In this document: positions 18,031-30,000 of the stretch, piece by piece | Numbering within the stretch: the first letter of the stretch is position 1 | How the letters are laid out: every line of letters starts with the position of its first letter | Source: Melitaea cinxia | Lineage: Eukaryota > Arthropoda > Insecta > Lepidoptera > Nymphalidae | Length of the DNA: 64,000 bases | NCBI RefSeq assembly: GCF_905220565.1 | Contig: NC_059406.1 | Span: 15,014,001 to 15,078,000, forward strand | Direction of reading: 5' to 3' | Notes under the pieces: model-generated | Databases searched by the model: none | The model's input: the letters and a program-made list of their open reading frames with translations, nothing else | Told to the model about the DNA's origin: nothing | Program-made: the position numbers and the translations under genes

Positions 18031-21000
18031 TTACAATTTAATTTTATTATATTTAATATATTTACATAAAAAGGAACACAGAGGACTAAACACAAACATT
18101 AATAAAGATTCAACATTTATAGGGCGGGGAACTTCAGGAGGGAGTACGTCATACAACGGATGAAGGAGTTTGGGGCAATTAAACAGGATATGGGATGGGG
18201 ATCCTTCATCTAAACCGCATTCACAGAGTGAATGGTCCCGTACTCTAATTTTTGCGAGATGTCTAGGTGTGCACGCGTGACCTAAACGCAACCTGCAAAT
18301 GGTCGAAGTGACCCAGCGATCGGCGTGTCTAAAACGGAAAAACCATGGTCGTCTAGGGATTTCTGGTTGCAGGCTCGCATAGTATTTACCTTTTACCATT
18401 TTGGATGATATCCAAGATGATGTCCACGAATTGGCCAACCGAGTATTCGCTGCAACACCAAGATCATAACAGAAATTTTTATAGTGAGCATGGGAGCCGA
18501 TTTGGATGGCAGATTTGGCACATGAATCCGCAGTCTCGTTGCCGGGAATATCAGAGTGACTGGGAATCCAAACAAGAGTGATCTGCAAACCTTTCTGATG
18601 ACATAAAAACAAAACTTCCCTGATTTTTAAAATAATGACAAATCTTTTTCTGCTACGAAACGGGTTTTCCTTAATTGCTAATAGGCAACTTAAGGAGTCA
18701 GTCAAAATTACGGTTTGTCTTAAATCGTGGGAGTGGGCATATAAAATAGCTTCCAAAATAGCGACGGCTTCACCGGTGAAGACCGATGATTCAGGCGGGC
18801 ACTTAAACTGTAAAATAATTTTGAATTTTGGGATCCAGCAAGCTGCGCCAACGCAGCTATCTGCTGACAGTTTAGACGCATCGGTATAAATAAGTAGATG
18901 ATCGGACCAATTTTGATGAACTACATATTTAAAGAGAGACTTAGTGTTCGGGGAACCTTTGATAAGACCAAGGTTTGTAACAATGACAGGACGATATACA
19001 AGGGCTTTATAGGGAATAGAAAAAAGAGGATTTATAGGCAGTTGAATATATGGATTTGGAAGTTTAGTAAAGTACAGGAAGCTATTCAAAAGACATGATT
19101 CGGGTTTGTTGGGATTGTGAATTTGTGATAGTTCGCTTAAACGACTCCAAAGAGGATGTGAAGATAGCTGTAACATTTTGCTGACAAACCGATCACAAAG
19201 GAATTGTCTCCTTATTTGCAACGGAGGGTCAACGCATTCAACCTGCAGAGCATTCGTGGGTGTAGATTTCATAGCACCCAGAATGATTCTAAGGCATTTG
19301 TATTGTATTTTATTTAGTTTTTCTGAAGCTGATTTAATAATAGGGTCTAAAACGAATAAACCATAGTCCATATGGCTACGAACTATGGCATTGTAGAGGA
19401 GTTTTTGAGAATATGGGTGAGCTCCCCACCAAACGCCTGAAACTGCCCGAAGGGCATTGATACCTTTTTCACATTTTTTAAGAATGTGCTCTGTATGAGA
19501 AAGTCCATTAAGTCGGTTATCGAGAATAACTCCCAGAAATTTAGCCTTATCTACGAGGTCAATGCGCTGACCTCCATAATGAAAATCGAAGACAGGGACG
19601 ATTCTTTTTCTAGAGAAAGCAACTGCCTGGCTTTTGGTTATCGATAAAGATAAGCCATGGTCAGACAGCCACTGGCCTAGATAATGCAAAGCAGAGTTAA
19701 CCCTAAATGTGATATCATCGACTGAATTTGATCGATAATATATGGCAATGTCATCAGCGTATTGTAAAATGTTGCAAAAATTATTGACAGATAATTCGAG
19801 ATCAGAGGTGTAGATGCTATAAAGTAAAGGACTAAGGACGGAGCCTTGAGGGAGACCTTTCCAGACAAGTCTGGGGGGAAGAGAGACGTTTTGGAATCTT
19901 ACAGATATTGATCTGCAGAAAAGTAAATTACATATGAAATGTATCATCCTCGGTGGGATACCCAGCTGATGTAGTTTTTGCCTGAGTACCGCGAGAAGAA
20001 CATTGTCATATGCAGAATTTATGTCTAGGAATACACCCACAAGGTACTCTTCTTTTGCAAAGGCTATTCGAATATCTGTGGTGAGAATGCTGAGACTATC
20101 CATTGTGCTCATTCCCTTTCGAAAGCCAAATTGAGAGGGAGAGAGAATATTTCTACTTTCCATTACCCATTCCAAACGGTTCTTCAACAGATGCTCTGTA
20201 ATTTTCGCTAAAGTAGATGAAAGGGCGATGGGTCTGTAGGAATTTGAATCTGACGGATTTTTGCCTGGTTTTAAAATTGGTAAAACTATTTGTGTTTTCC
20301 AAGAGTCTGGAAGAACGCCTGTTGTATAAAATCCATTAATTATGTTTAAAAATATAACTTGAGATTTATGATTTAAGTTTTTTATAAAAGAGTAGGGAAT
20401 GCCATCTTCTCCAGGAGAGGAGTCTGTAAGCCCAGACAAAGCACACTGGAGCTCAGAGAAGGAAAATGGAGCATCCATTTCGTCTGAGATAGGTTTTGGA
20501 AGAGAAGGAAGAAAGTTGTTCTGGTGAGGAACAAAGGGAGGAGCAAGTTTGTCAGCAAAATTGTTAAGCCATTCTGATGGATCATTAGAAGAATTATTAC
20601 TTGAAATGAGGGAACGACGAAATTTTTTAAGTTTTGTCCAAACTACTGAAGAAGGAGATCGCGGAGAAAGTGATTCACAAAAATCAACCCAGCAGCATTT
20701 TTTCTTTTTCGATACTAATCTTTTCAATTTAGCGTCTAACCGTTTATAATGTAAAAAATTAGAAGGGGACATAGACACAGAATACATAGACTCTGCCTCT
20801 GTTCTTTGTTTAGATACACGAGTGCATTCCTCATCCCACCAGGGAGTGGAAAGCACCTGTTTTTTGGGAAAATATTTTTTAGGAAAATGAAAATCGGCGG
20901 CAGTTGTAAGAGCATTGACAAATGATTCGTAACAGAGAATGATATTTTCACCATCTATAAAACCCGGGATAGCGTCCAATATGTCATCAACAGAACTGGC

Positions 21001-21726
21001 AAAGTCAGACCAATTTACATTTTTGAGAGAATATTTTAATAGGGGATTAGGATTTGAGATAATAGAAGAAGTGGAACTTTGATTAAGAGATAAGACGATA
21101 GGAAAGTGGTCACTGCCAAAAGTGGAAGAAAGGATATTCCATGAAAGTTGTGAAGCAAGAGAGGGAGACGATAAGGACAAATCTACTGCAGACCCGGGGT
21201 TTTGCGAAGGGAAAACCCTACGAGTAGGCGAACCATCATTAAGGATGCAAAGATTGACATTATCAACAATGTCCACCAATAAGTGAGCATATCTATCACA
21301 GGAATGACAGCCCCATGCAGTGTGATGAGCGTTAAAGTCACCCATTATAAGGACAGGAGGAGGTAGTATAGAAAAGACAGAGTGAAGATCTGGAAAAAGG
21401 GAAGAAGAAGGATGAGGTATATATATAGAAAGGATAGAAATGTTTAAGGATCTCACGGCAACAGCACTAAAGTGCTGGCTGGGAGGGAGGGGGATTTGAG
21501 AAAATGGGATAAAATGGCGGATAAAAAGGGCACAACCTGCATATCCATCACTTCTGTCATCCCTCAAACAGGAGAAACCTGGGACCCGAAACCGAGAACC
21601 AGGAACTAACCATGTTTCAGAGATGGCAATAATGGACGGACTATGCTGATTGATGAGGGAAATGAGTTCATGTTTTTTAGGACGAATGCTCTGGCAGTTC
21701 CACTGAAGGAAGCTGGTCGGAAACAT
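18031..21726 (-). CDS. LINE 2 ORF2: endonuclease, reverse transcriptase, RNase H
   Basis: About 1231 codons from ATG at 21726; an upstream in-frame TTG at 21735 is not needed. Endonuclease blocks are LQWNCQSIRPK, SETWL, LIMGDFNAHHTAWG, NDGSPTR and SDHFPI. Reverse transcriptase blocks are YRPIALSSTLAK, FGFRKGMS, LDINSAYDNV, GLPQGSVLSPLLY and catalytic LQYADD. RNase H acidic residues lie in IYTDASK, TGEAVAI, LTDSLS and ETADSCAK, with WIPSH preceding the last. The end carries a CECGL...HILFNC Cys/His motif. No stops or frameshifts, so the element may be young. Confidence 0.92.
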   Translation of the reverse strand: MFPTSFLQWNCQSIRPKKHELISLINQHSPSIIAISETWLVPGSRFRVPGFSCLRDDRSDGYAGCALFIRHFIPFSQIPLPPSQHFSAVAVRSLNISILSIYIPHPSSSLFPDLHSVFSILPPPVLIMGDFNAHHTAWGCHSCDRYAHLLVDIVDNVNLCILNDGSPTRRVFPSQNPGSAVDLSLSSPSLASQLSWNILSSTFGSDHFPIVLSLNQSSTSSIISNPNPLLKYSLKNVNWSDFASSVDDILDAIPGFIDGENIILCYESFVNALTTAADFHFPKKYFPKKQVLSTPWWDEECTRVSKQRTEAESMYSVSMSPSNFLHYKRLDAKLKRLVSKKKKCCWVDFCESLSPRSPSSVVWTKLKKFRRSLISSNNSSNDPSEWLNNFADKLAPPFVPHQNNFLPSLPKPISDEMDAPFSFSELQCALSGLTDSSPGEDGIPYSFIKNLNHKSQVIFLNIINGFYTTGVLPDSWKTQIVLPILKPGKNPSDSNSYRPIALSSTLAKITEHLLKNRLEWVMESRNILSPSQFGFRKGMSTMDSLSILTTDIRIAFAKEEYLVGVFLDINSAYDNVLLAVLRQKLHQLGIPPRMIHFICNLLFCRSISVRFQNVSLPPRLVWKGLPQGSVLSPLLYSIYTSDLELSVNNFCNILQYADDIAIYYRSNSVDDITFRVNSALHYLGQWLSDHGLSLSITKSQAVAFSRKRIVPVFDFHYGGQRIDLVDKAKFLGVILDNRLNGLSHTEHILKKCEKGINALRAVSGVWWGAHPYSQKLLYNAIVRSHMDYGLFVLDPIIKSASEKLNKIQYKCLRIILGAMKSTPTNALQVECVDPPLQIRRQFLCDRFVSKMLQLSSHPLWSRLSELSQIHNPNKPESCLLNSFLYFTKLPNPYIQLPINPLFSIPYKALVYRPVIVTNLGLIKGSPNTKSLFKYVVHQNWSDHLLIYTDASKLSADSCVGAACWIPKFKIILQFKCPPESSVFTGEAVAILEAILYAHSHDLRQTVILTDSLSCLLAIKENPFRSRKRFVIILKIREVLFLCHQKGLQITLVWIPSHSDIPGNETADSCAKSAIQIGSHAHYKNFCYDLGVAANTRLANSWTSSWISSKMVKGKYYASLQPEIPRRPWFFRFRHADRWVTSTICRLRLGHACTPRHLAKIRVRDHSLCECGLDEGSPSHILFNCPKLLHPLYDVLPPEVPRPINVESLLMFVFSPLCSFLCKYIKYNKIKL

Positions 21727-23107
21727 TATTAGCAAGATTAGCTAGTTTGGAAAGGTTAAGGGCAACGTTGGACGGTAGGGGAACATCACTGCATGAAACA
21801 ACCATACTAAGGATGAGTTCAGTAAGCATTTCTAAAAGGTTTGAGGAGTTTCTAAAGGAAGGAGTCTTATTGTTTTCATTAATAGCGCAACCGTTAGCAG
21901 TGGTGGAAAGACAGCTGCCAATAATGGCTTGGTGGGCTTGTCTATCGTACCCTTTCCCAAGAGCGGAAGAGGGGCGAGCAGAACGGACTACGGTTTTGCG
22001 GTAGGAGGAGATGGAATTGTTTGAGGAAGGGCTGGCATTGTGGGGGCTTAGAGAAATATGTAAGGACGGGGAGGATACTTCTTTAGTAATCTCCGCGTAG
22101 GATCTACGAACAGGAGGAAATTTAGTGGATGCTTCGAAATATGAACTATTACTAGCGGCCATTTCTAATTTAATCGAGTGTTGTCGCGAATACTCAGGGC
22201 AACCTTTGTCTGTAGCGAAATGCGTTCCTGAGCAATGAACACAAGAAGCATTGTCCTTAGTGACATCACATGAATCTCCACCATGTTGCTGTGAACATTT
22301 GTAGCACCTCGGTTTCGATCTGCATTGATTTTTAACATGCCCGTAGCGGCAACAACTGAGACACATGATAGTAGGAAGGTTGTAGGTTTCTACAGGAAGT
22401 GCAGTGTGATAGGAGAAAATTTTAGTGGGCAATATTTGTCCCCTAAAGGTCAAAACTATGGATTGGGTAGGAACCCAGGTGATGACACCCTCATTGAGAA
22501 CTTTGCGATTCATACGTCTCGCTTTCACAACTTCACCGCATCCAGCCGGAAGTTCTAATGAGTCGACGAATTCCTCCATCGACCAGTCCACGGGAACTCC
22601 TTTAACTAAACCCATTCGAGATATATTATATGTCGGGATAAAGGCATTATATTTGCAGAGGCTTAGAATGGGGTTATTTAAAAATGAATTAGCTGCATCA
22701 GCGGAATCAAATTGAACAGAGATTTTATTTCTGCCTAGATTTTTCACTCCGTCTTTTACGACGGAGCTGATTTTATGTTTATGTAAAAATTGCCCAAACT
22801 GTATCGCACGGAGAGTAGTACCTGAGGAGGGCTCAGTTACTTCCCGCGACACCTGAACGATGAAGGGGCCTTTATCATCACCTGAGTATTTTTTAGGACC
22901 TTCAGAGAAAGATGGGTGTACGTAAATGGATTGGATGGACGGATTTGCAGTGGCCGGGTTGACAATTATTTTCTTAGATGCTATATCAGTTAAAATATGT
23001 TCATTCGGTCGTTTACGACATTCGGAAGATGAATTAAATAAAGAGGGATCAGGGATATTGTTAAAAATCCCAGGATCGGGGGGATCAGGAGGTCGATCGA
23101 CCTCCAT
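21677..23107 (-). CDS. LINE 2 ORF1, gag-like protein with zinc knuckles
   Basis: 476 codons from ATG at 23107. The N-terminus is proline and aspartate rich (MEVDRPPDPPDPG). The middle has an RNA-recognition-like fold region, and at about residues 255-310 there are three cysteine knuckles: CLSCCRYGHVKNQC, CYKCSQQHGGDSC and CVHCSGTHFATDKGC. The C-terminal third is serine and asparagine rich. It packages element RNA in this family. Its end overlaps the start of ORF2. Confidence 0.9.
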   Translation of the reverse strand: MEVDRPPDPPDPGIFNNIPDPSLFNSSSECRKRPNEHILTDIASKKIIVNPATANPSIQSIYVHPSFSEGPKKYSGDDKGPFIVQVSREVTEPSSGTTLRAIQFGQFLHKHKISSVVKDGVKNLGRNKISVQFDSADAANSFLNNPILSLCKYNAFIPTYNISRMGLVKGVPVDWSMEEFVDSLELPAGCGEVVKARRMNRKVLNEGVITWVPTQSIVLTFRGQILPTKIFSYHTALPVETYNLPTIMCLSCCRYGHVKNQCRSKPRCYKCSQQHGGDSCDVTKDNASCVHCSGTHFATDKGCPEYSRQHSIKLEMAASNSSYFEASTKFPPVRRSYAEITKEVSSPSLHISLSPHNASPSSNNSISSYRKTVVRSARPSSALGKGYDRQAHQAIIGSCLSTTANGCAINENNKTPSFRNSSNLLEMLTELILSMVVSCSDVPLPSNVALNLSKLANLANNVSDQLPSVELPEHSS

Positions 23108-23797
23108 ATTGAATTAAAAAAAAACTTATTTCTAAACTAAAATAAATTTAAGTATACTAAAAATAATAAATAACTAACTACAAATACTTACAACAACCAG
23201 TAATGAGAGTAAAATACAATGATTATAAAAAACAGACTATTTTTACAGTACATTAACGAAAGAAATAAAAATAAAACACCAAAATCTCTCTAATACGTGT
23301 GTTAGCCAAAACCACTAAGGCGCGAAAACGCGGTCTTATACCTCTATAAAAGTTTGATAGCTTCACCGAGTGCAAGTCACTCCAAAACAAACACATGCAA
23401 TTCGCACAGTAAAATTTCAAAGCTGTCAAATGTCAAGACATTCAAGTTTTCCCAATTTGAAAGAAAAGTAAATAAAAAATATCTATACTTTGGATATAGC
23501 GAATAACTTACTATTTTCTGTAAGGGTTGATGGTTGGGTATATGTGATGTAAATAGAAAATCTTTTTATTTATTTGTATTTAAAAATACTGTTTCAAAAA
23601 TTTCTTAATTGATATTCAAAAGATAATAAACGACTCGGTAGCTATCAAGAAAATTGTCAAAAAAAAAAATGCCAAAATTGACAGCTAGATGGATCTTTGA
23701 AGAATCTGGAAAAATAACCTTTTATAAATAAAAAGCTGTAGCCTAACTTTATGGAAACTACTTTATGTGGGATATTTAAAAAGACTTAAAGTGAAAA

Positions 23798-24007
23798 ATG
23801 CACACAGCGAGTGCTTTAGTGAGGAACACAGTTCTCTTTAACCCTGCTTTAAGACCGACTTCTCAAATAGCTCGGAATGTTACAAAAATTGCATCACATT
23901 TGCGCCGCAGGCCGGTAGAAAAGACGTTAATTAACAATATTAGGTCCTATGCAACAGCAAATGCTCGGATATGTAGTTACAATAATGATTTTCTGCTCAT
24001 TAAATCA
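23798..24007 (+). CDS. Lon: Lon exon 1 with mitochondrial targeting sequence, 3' end uncertain
   Basis: ATG 23798, then a sequence with many Arg, Ser and Thr and no acidic residues (VRNTVLFNP, SHLRRRPVEK). Two splice solutions keep frame: AG|GTCCTA at 23943 with the acceptor before 24227, or CA|GTTAGT at 24007 with the acceptor before 24219. The second donor is closer to consensus. The choice changes 24 residues of the leader region, not the enzyme. A cDNA read would settle it. Confidence 0.7.
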
Positions 24008-27000
24008 GTTAGTATTAACATATTATCGTAAAACAATTTTTATGTCATTTCTTCTTTTAAAGATATCTTTATAAGAGTATTTTATATGAAACATTGTTTT
24101 TTATTTATAATAAACGTTAACTCAGTATTTTTTTTATATATTTATATGATTCCGTGCACAAAACCGTTTTAAAAATGTTAAAAGAAATACTTTTTATATG
24201 TAACTCCTATGACTCCAGGTTAACAGCCGGAGACAATATTCAACTGGCAATAAAAATGACACAGATGAAGAGGAGCCGATAGTTGATGCGAAAGAAGAGA
24301 CTCCTCTGTTCTCCAGTCAACTGCCAGCCACTGTGGCAGTTCCAGAAGTGTGGCCACAAGTGCCAGTAATAGCTATAAATAGGAATCCTGTCTTCCCAAA
24401 GTTTATTAAGTTGATAGAGGTGAGTGTCCTCTGATCATATATGAGTGTATATATATGTGTATAAAGCATAGTACTAAATTTTTTGTATTATATGAAAAAT
24501 TAGGGCCAAAGTATTAAATGTTGGATAAGTTGCTAAAACACTAGCTATATTCATTAGTCTAAGAATTACGAAAGGGCATTCTTACAAACAGTACAAAGTA
24601 AGCTAAAGCTGAGAATCTTGCTACTTGAAAGTAAATTGGTAGTCAGAAATGATCTTCCACACACTAAGAATGAGTAGCATTCAGTGAAACTCAAATATTA
24701 TTAAAAGGAATGAAGTTAGTGGCTTTATAAAGGAACATTTGGGTATTTTGTACATTTTCTGTATTATTATTATTATTTAAGAAACTGGTAATTCTTTTTC
24801 TGGTGAGTTTTTTTTCTGCTGGTCTTCTTTACATTCATCTTCATTCCTTTTCTTACCACAAGCTCCACTCATAGCAGTTACCATCTCCTGCAACTCCTCG
24901 GCCGAAGATGCAAGTAATAGTTGGTCATCAGCATAGAGAAGACATTTGATGAGTAACTCATTCATTCTCAACCCACTTTCATTCTCTTTTAAATGTGTCA
25001 AAAAATTGTCCATGAACAGATTAAACAGCCACGGTGATGCTTCACATCCCTGTCTAACACCTTTTTCGATATTAAACCATTCAGTGTATGCCCCGTTTAT
25101 CCTCACACAAGCACTAGAATCCCTATAAAGAGATTGTAATGCTCGTATGAGAATACTGCTCACACCATTCACGGACAAAGCTGACGACAATTTATTCCTC
25201 ATCACTCTATCATAGGCCTTTTCTAAAGCCACGAACGCGCAATAGACTTTTTGTTTTTAGCCAAACACTTTTCGGCTATGCACCGCAAAGAAAAGACCTG
25301 ATCCGTACACCCCATTCCCTTCCTAAATCCCGCTTGTGCATCCCATACTTTTTTGTATATTTCATTCACACCCCTCTCAATCAACACTTTTACATACAAT
25401 TTACCGACACGAACGCCTCCTCAGCGTCATTGGTAAATTGTATGATAATTGTATAAAAAAAAAATATATAACTTTTTCAGTAAATATTATTTTACAGATC
25501 TCAAACCCAGCTCTAATAGATTTAATACGACGGAAGGTGAAACTAAACCAGCCATATGTCGGTATATTTCTACGGAAGAAGGAAGATGACAAATCGGACG
25601 TTGTTTCAAATTTGGATGATTTACATCAAGTGGGAGTGTTTGCACAAATACATGAAATGCAAGACATGGATTATAGGTTACGTCTTGTCGTCATGGCTCA
25701 CAGGAGGATAAAGATCACGGGGCAGTTCATTGAAGAAGAAATCGAGACTGGTCCAGCGGGTAAGCTTAGAATTTTGATATAGTACTGTGACAAATTCCTA
25801 TTTTTTTTTTGGGTCATCCCATTAATCAATCGATGATGTTTTTAAGCAACTTTTGATCAAAAATCCCCTTGGTTATATGTGGTGGGGGTTAAGACTACTA
25901 TATCCCACCCATAGCTTCACGAGTTCTTTTTATGAATTATGACTATGATAGAAAATTTATAAAAAAAAAATAATCATATTATGATTTAATTTCTAAGATT
26001 TTTTAAAGGTTTATTTATAAAATATAAGTTGCATAATGATATTTAAATTAGATTTAAGTTGTTGTTATGTTTTCTACTTTATTGATCAGTTCTCTGAATT
26101 ATATTTTAAAATCATTAACTCTTTGTGTATCCAAATATCACAAAACTAGTTTTATTGAATACAATTTTAAATACATTAAACATATTGATAGCTTAAATGT
26201 ACACTATAGTAAAAAAAAAAAAAAAAAAAACAAAATAATTTCTGCTCGAATTTTTGATTTTAAATGAATTTAACCTTACTTGCAAATAATCTGACAACAT
26301 TGCAAATATTTCGATAACATTGCAAATATTTCGATACACACTTGTTGGCTTGTATTTAAAAAAAAAACTTGCAGCTTCAATTCTGAAATATATTTACAAA
26401 AAAATTTCAGAAATGAAGCTCAAGTTTCCTATATTTAACGTCGAATTTAACGTTACCCGTGAAGAATCTGACGCCGAGAGACGGAGGAGGAAACATCGCA
26501 ATACGAGACGACAGCAACAACGTAACGACTCCGATTCAGAAACGGAAAAGGAAACAAAGAAACAACCTCCCGATCAAGTCATGATGGTGAAAGTTGAAAA
26601 TGTCATGCACGAGAAGTTTCAACACAACGAGGAGGTCAAGGCTTTGACGCAAGAAGTTATCAAAACTATACGGGATATCATCAATATGAATCCTTTGTAC
26701 AGGTAATAAATATATAAATAAATATCATATAACATACACACACAGTACGTCTGTTCCTATGGTAAGCAACTTAATGCTTGTGTTACAGGTAACAGCGGAC
26801 TGTTATAACTATATACATATTTTTTTTTTGATAAATATACATAGAAATAATACATATATAAATATGTAAATGCAAATATTATATTATACCCAGACTCAGG
26901 CGGGAATCGAATCCGCAACCCGCGGCACAGAAAGCAGGGCACTACAAACTGCGCCAACGGGCTAGTCTAACAAACAAAAGTACGAATTTAAATTACATTG

Positions 27001-30000
27001 ACAAGTAACGAAATGAGAAATCAAATACGTATTATTAAGGATGACTCAAAAATCATCGGATCTAGAACAAATTTAAATACATAGTTTACGATTAAATAAA
27101 GAATCATCACAATCGGTAGTAAATACTATGAGGTAACACAAAAAAAAAAAGAAAAATATAGTCGAATTAAGAACCTCTGTTTTTTGAAGTTGTTTAAAAA
27201 CTAATTGTTAAATATTGTTACAAAAACGGCTGCACCAATTTGATCTGAATTTTTTCCTTTTTTAATACAAGGTTCTTACGAAATAAAACAGAAACAATTA
27301 TTTGAACTTCAGGAGGTTGTCTGTTTGCAACACACAACAACGTCCGTCGGGCCAGCTATTACAGTTATATTTAACTAGCTGTGCCTGTGGTTTCAGCCAC
27401 GTTAATTTGAGGATAAAATCTACTAAAATATGTAGCCTATATACTTTTTTTTTATGTCACTAGGTCGGCAAACAAGCATACGGCTCACCTGATGGTAAGC
27501 GATTACCGTAGCTTATAGACGCCTGCAATACCAGAAGCATCGCAAGCGCTTTGCCGACCCAATCCCCAATCCCCCCAGGAGCTCTGGTCACCTTACTCAC
27601 CAACAGGAACACAATACTGCTTGAAAACAGTATTATTTTTCTGTGATCTTCTGTAAGGCCTTATAGCCTTTCTTGGTAATTGGGCTATCTAACACAAAAA
27701 GAGCTTTTTAATTTGAGCCAGTAGTTCCTGACTTCACACTTTCAAACAAAAATTCACTCTTCAGCTTTATAATGTTTAGTATACATGTTTTTAATAACTA
27801 TTATTTTTTGTCAGGGAGTCCCTTCACCACATGTTGGCTCAAGGGCAGCGTGTGGTGGACAACCCGGTGTACCTGAGTGATCTGGGAGCCGCCCTGACCG
27901 GAGCGGAGCCCCACGAGTTGCAGGCTGTTCTTGAGGAAATGGATGTAAGTCTTGAACCCATCGGTTCCTGGGAAGTACATTCAAGTCTCGTTGCTATATT
28001 GAGAAACGATTGGTTTTTCTTATGAAGCATTAAAAGAACGAAACATGTCTTTAATTGTTTAAAAGTACTCTCAAGGTACACAACGAATCGTTCTCAGAAT
28101 ATAGGAACTACAGCATTAAAGTAGAAAGACATGCACATTTGTCATCGCACTTATTTTGGCCTGTAATCTAAATTTGGACGTAACGCGACAGCAATTTTTG
28201 ATCACTGGCATGGACCAAGAATCCTGGTTTGTGAGAACGGGCAAGACTCCTCTGTGTTAAGGCTTTGTTCTCTGCTCATGATTTGCCTTTGACTTGTTTG
28301 CATTGTAGGCAATAAATGGACAATTCTTTCGAAAGCCCCAAATACATCTTTCAAATCCTATTAGCTACTTGGCAATATGATAATTTATTTGTTTATTCAT
28401 AAGTCAACATCAAGTAGTACAATAACAAATACAAAATTTACAGAGTAGACATCGGTTTTTAGATAATTGCCTACTTTTATGATCTTAAATTACTAAGAAT
28501 ATCGTCAACATCGAAATAAGTCAAATTAAAAATTATCCATTTAGCATACAGTAACATGTACAGTACATGTTTTTCGCATTTTATCTGACGTTTCGGATAC
28601 TTTACAGAATCCATAGTCACGGGAGAACCATGGAGTCCTAAGTAGTAGTCCTAGTGTAGATATAATCCCAAAAAGTAGTTTTATTGTAATGAGTGGAATA
28701 CTCATAAACATTAGAAAACAATACCTGGCAATAGTTTGACGGAGAACTCTCTTCCTATTGGTCCGTTGAGTGTCGAACGTTTTTAAGTATTTGTCAATGT
28801 CAATATTTCTTAAATACAGATACCAAAACGTCTGATGATGTCGCTGTCGCTCCTGAAGAAAGAATACGAATTGTCGAAACTGCAACAGAAGATCGGTAAG
28901 GAGGTTGAAGAGAAAGTGAAGCAGCAACACAGGAAGTACATCCTTCACGAGCAGCTTAAGGTAAGCCAATTGATCTTGACATCAGTTTTATTGAAGTATT
29001 TAAAATTAAAAGAAAAAGTAATGGAAAATATTAACAGCTAACAGCTATTTACATTAAAAGATATCTTGAAATTGAAATAGTTTTGGAAGAACAACAAAGA
29101 AAACATAATATGAATGGTATTGAAGATTTTGTTGATGAAGTATATTTTATTAAACTACTACTACTACAACTAGCCCGTTGGCGCAGTTCGTAGTGACCCT
29201 GCTTTCTACTCCGAGGGTCGTGGGTTTGATATGATATTCGATAAGTTTCTTTATTGAAAAAAAAAAAGTATATGTAGCTATACCAGTCGGCTGTTAGCTA
29301 TAACACAAACATTAAGTTGCTTACTTTAGGAACAGACGACTGTGTATGTATTGTGTAGATATTTATTTATGTATTAAAGGCTATCCCGATCAAAATATAT
29401 GTATTTGTTTAAAAAACACCATATTGATCTGTATCATTAAAAATACATGTACCGAAAGAACTACTAACTACCATGAAAAAGTATGGCAAAGACTATTATA
29501 AGATTCATAAACCAAAAAAAAAATATTAAGAAAATGAATTTGTAATTCCATTCTCAAATTAAATAATTTCCTGCAGGTGATAAAAAAAGAGCTAGGTCTA
29601 GAAAAAGACGATAAAGACGCGATAGGAGAGAAGTTTCGCGAAAGGCTCGCAGATAAGCAAGTACCGCAGGCCGTGCAGACTGTCATAGACGAGGAACTGA
29701 ACAAGTTGAACTTCCTGGAGAGCCACAGCTCGGAGTTCAAGTGAGTGCAGGTCTTTCTGGAATTTTAGACTGTCTGGTATTTTTATTAGATATAGAAATT
29801 AAATTACGTTTAAAAATAATAATTTGAGCTGAGCTTAAGTAAGTTAAATTATACGAAATGTAAATGAAATTGCATTATATCAATATTGTCTCAGGAATAC
29901 ATCATTTCATTCTAAAGATGTTAAAAGTTAAAAGTGACGAACTGTTGAATGTGCGCTTGCTTTAAGCTAACTTCACCATTACACAATAACGATACTCGCA

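Larger units (their letters stand above)
17946..23400 (-). mobile_element. Second I-type non-LTR retrotransposon (LINE 2), near full length
   Basis: ORF1 (23107-21677) and ORF2 (21726-18031) are both open and overlap by 50 bases. The 3' end is at the (TA)n tract. The 5' UTR lies upstream of 23107, and the 5' end is uncertain (about 23400). I could not find a convincing target-site duplication because the 3' flank is itself AT-repeat. It is a different family from the LINE at 1845 but has the same layout and the same RNase H and CCHC ending. It occupies most of the 6.3 kb between the divergent TRMT1 and Lon genes. Confidence 0.85.

Noticed and set aside
17844..18095. Minus-strand 83-codon ORF rich in Tyr-Ile
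   Set aside because: It is the (TA)n microsatellite read as codons, outside the LINE coding region.
26363..26410. Earlier acceptor for Lon exon 4 (AACTTGCAG ending at 26373)
   Set aside because: It also keeps frame but adds about 13 residues with no counterpart in the family, and the TTTCAG at 26410 is the stronger site. It cannot be excluded as a variant.
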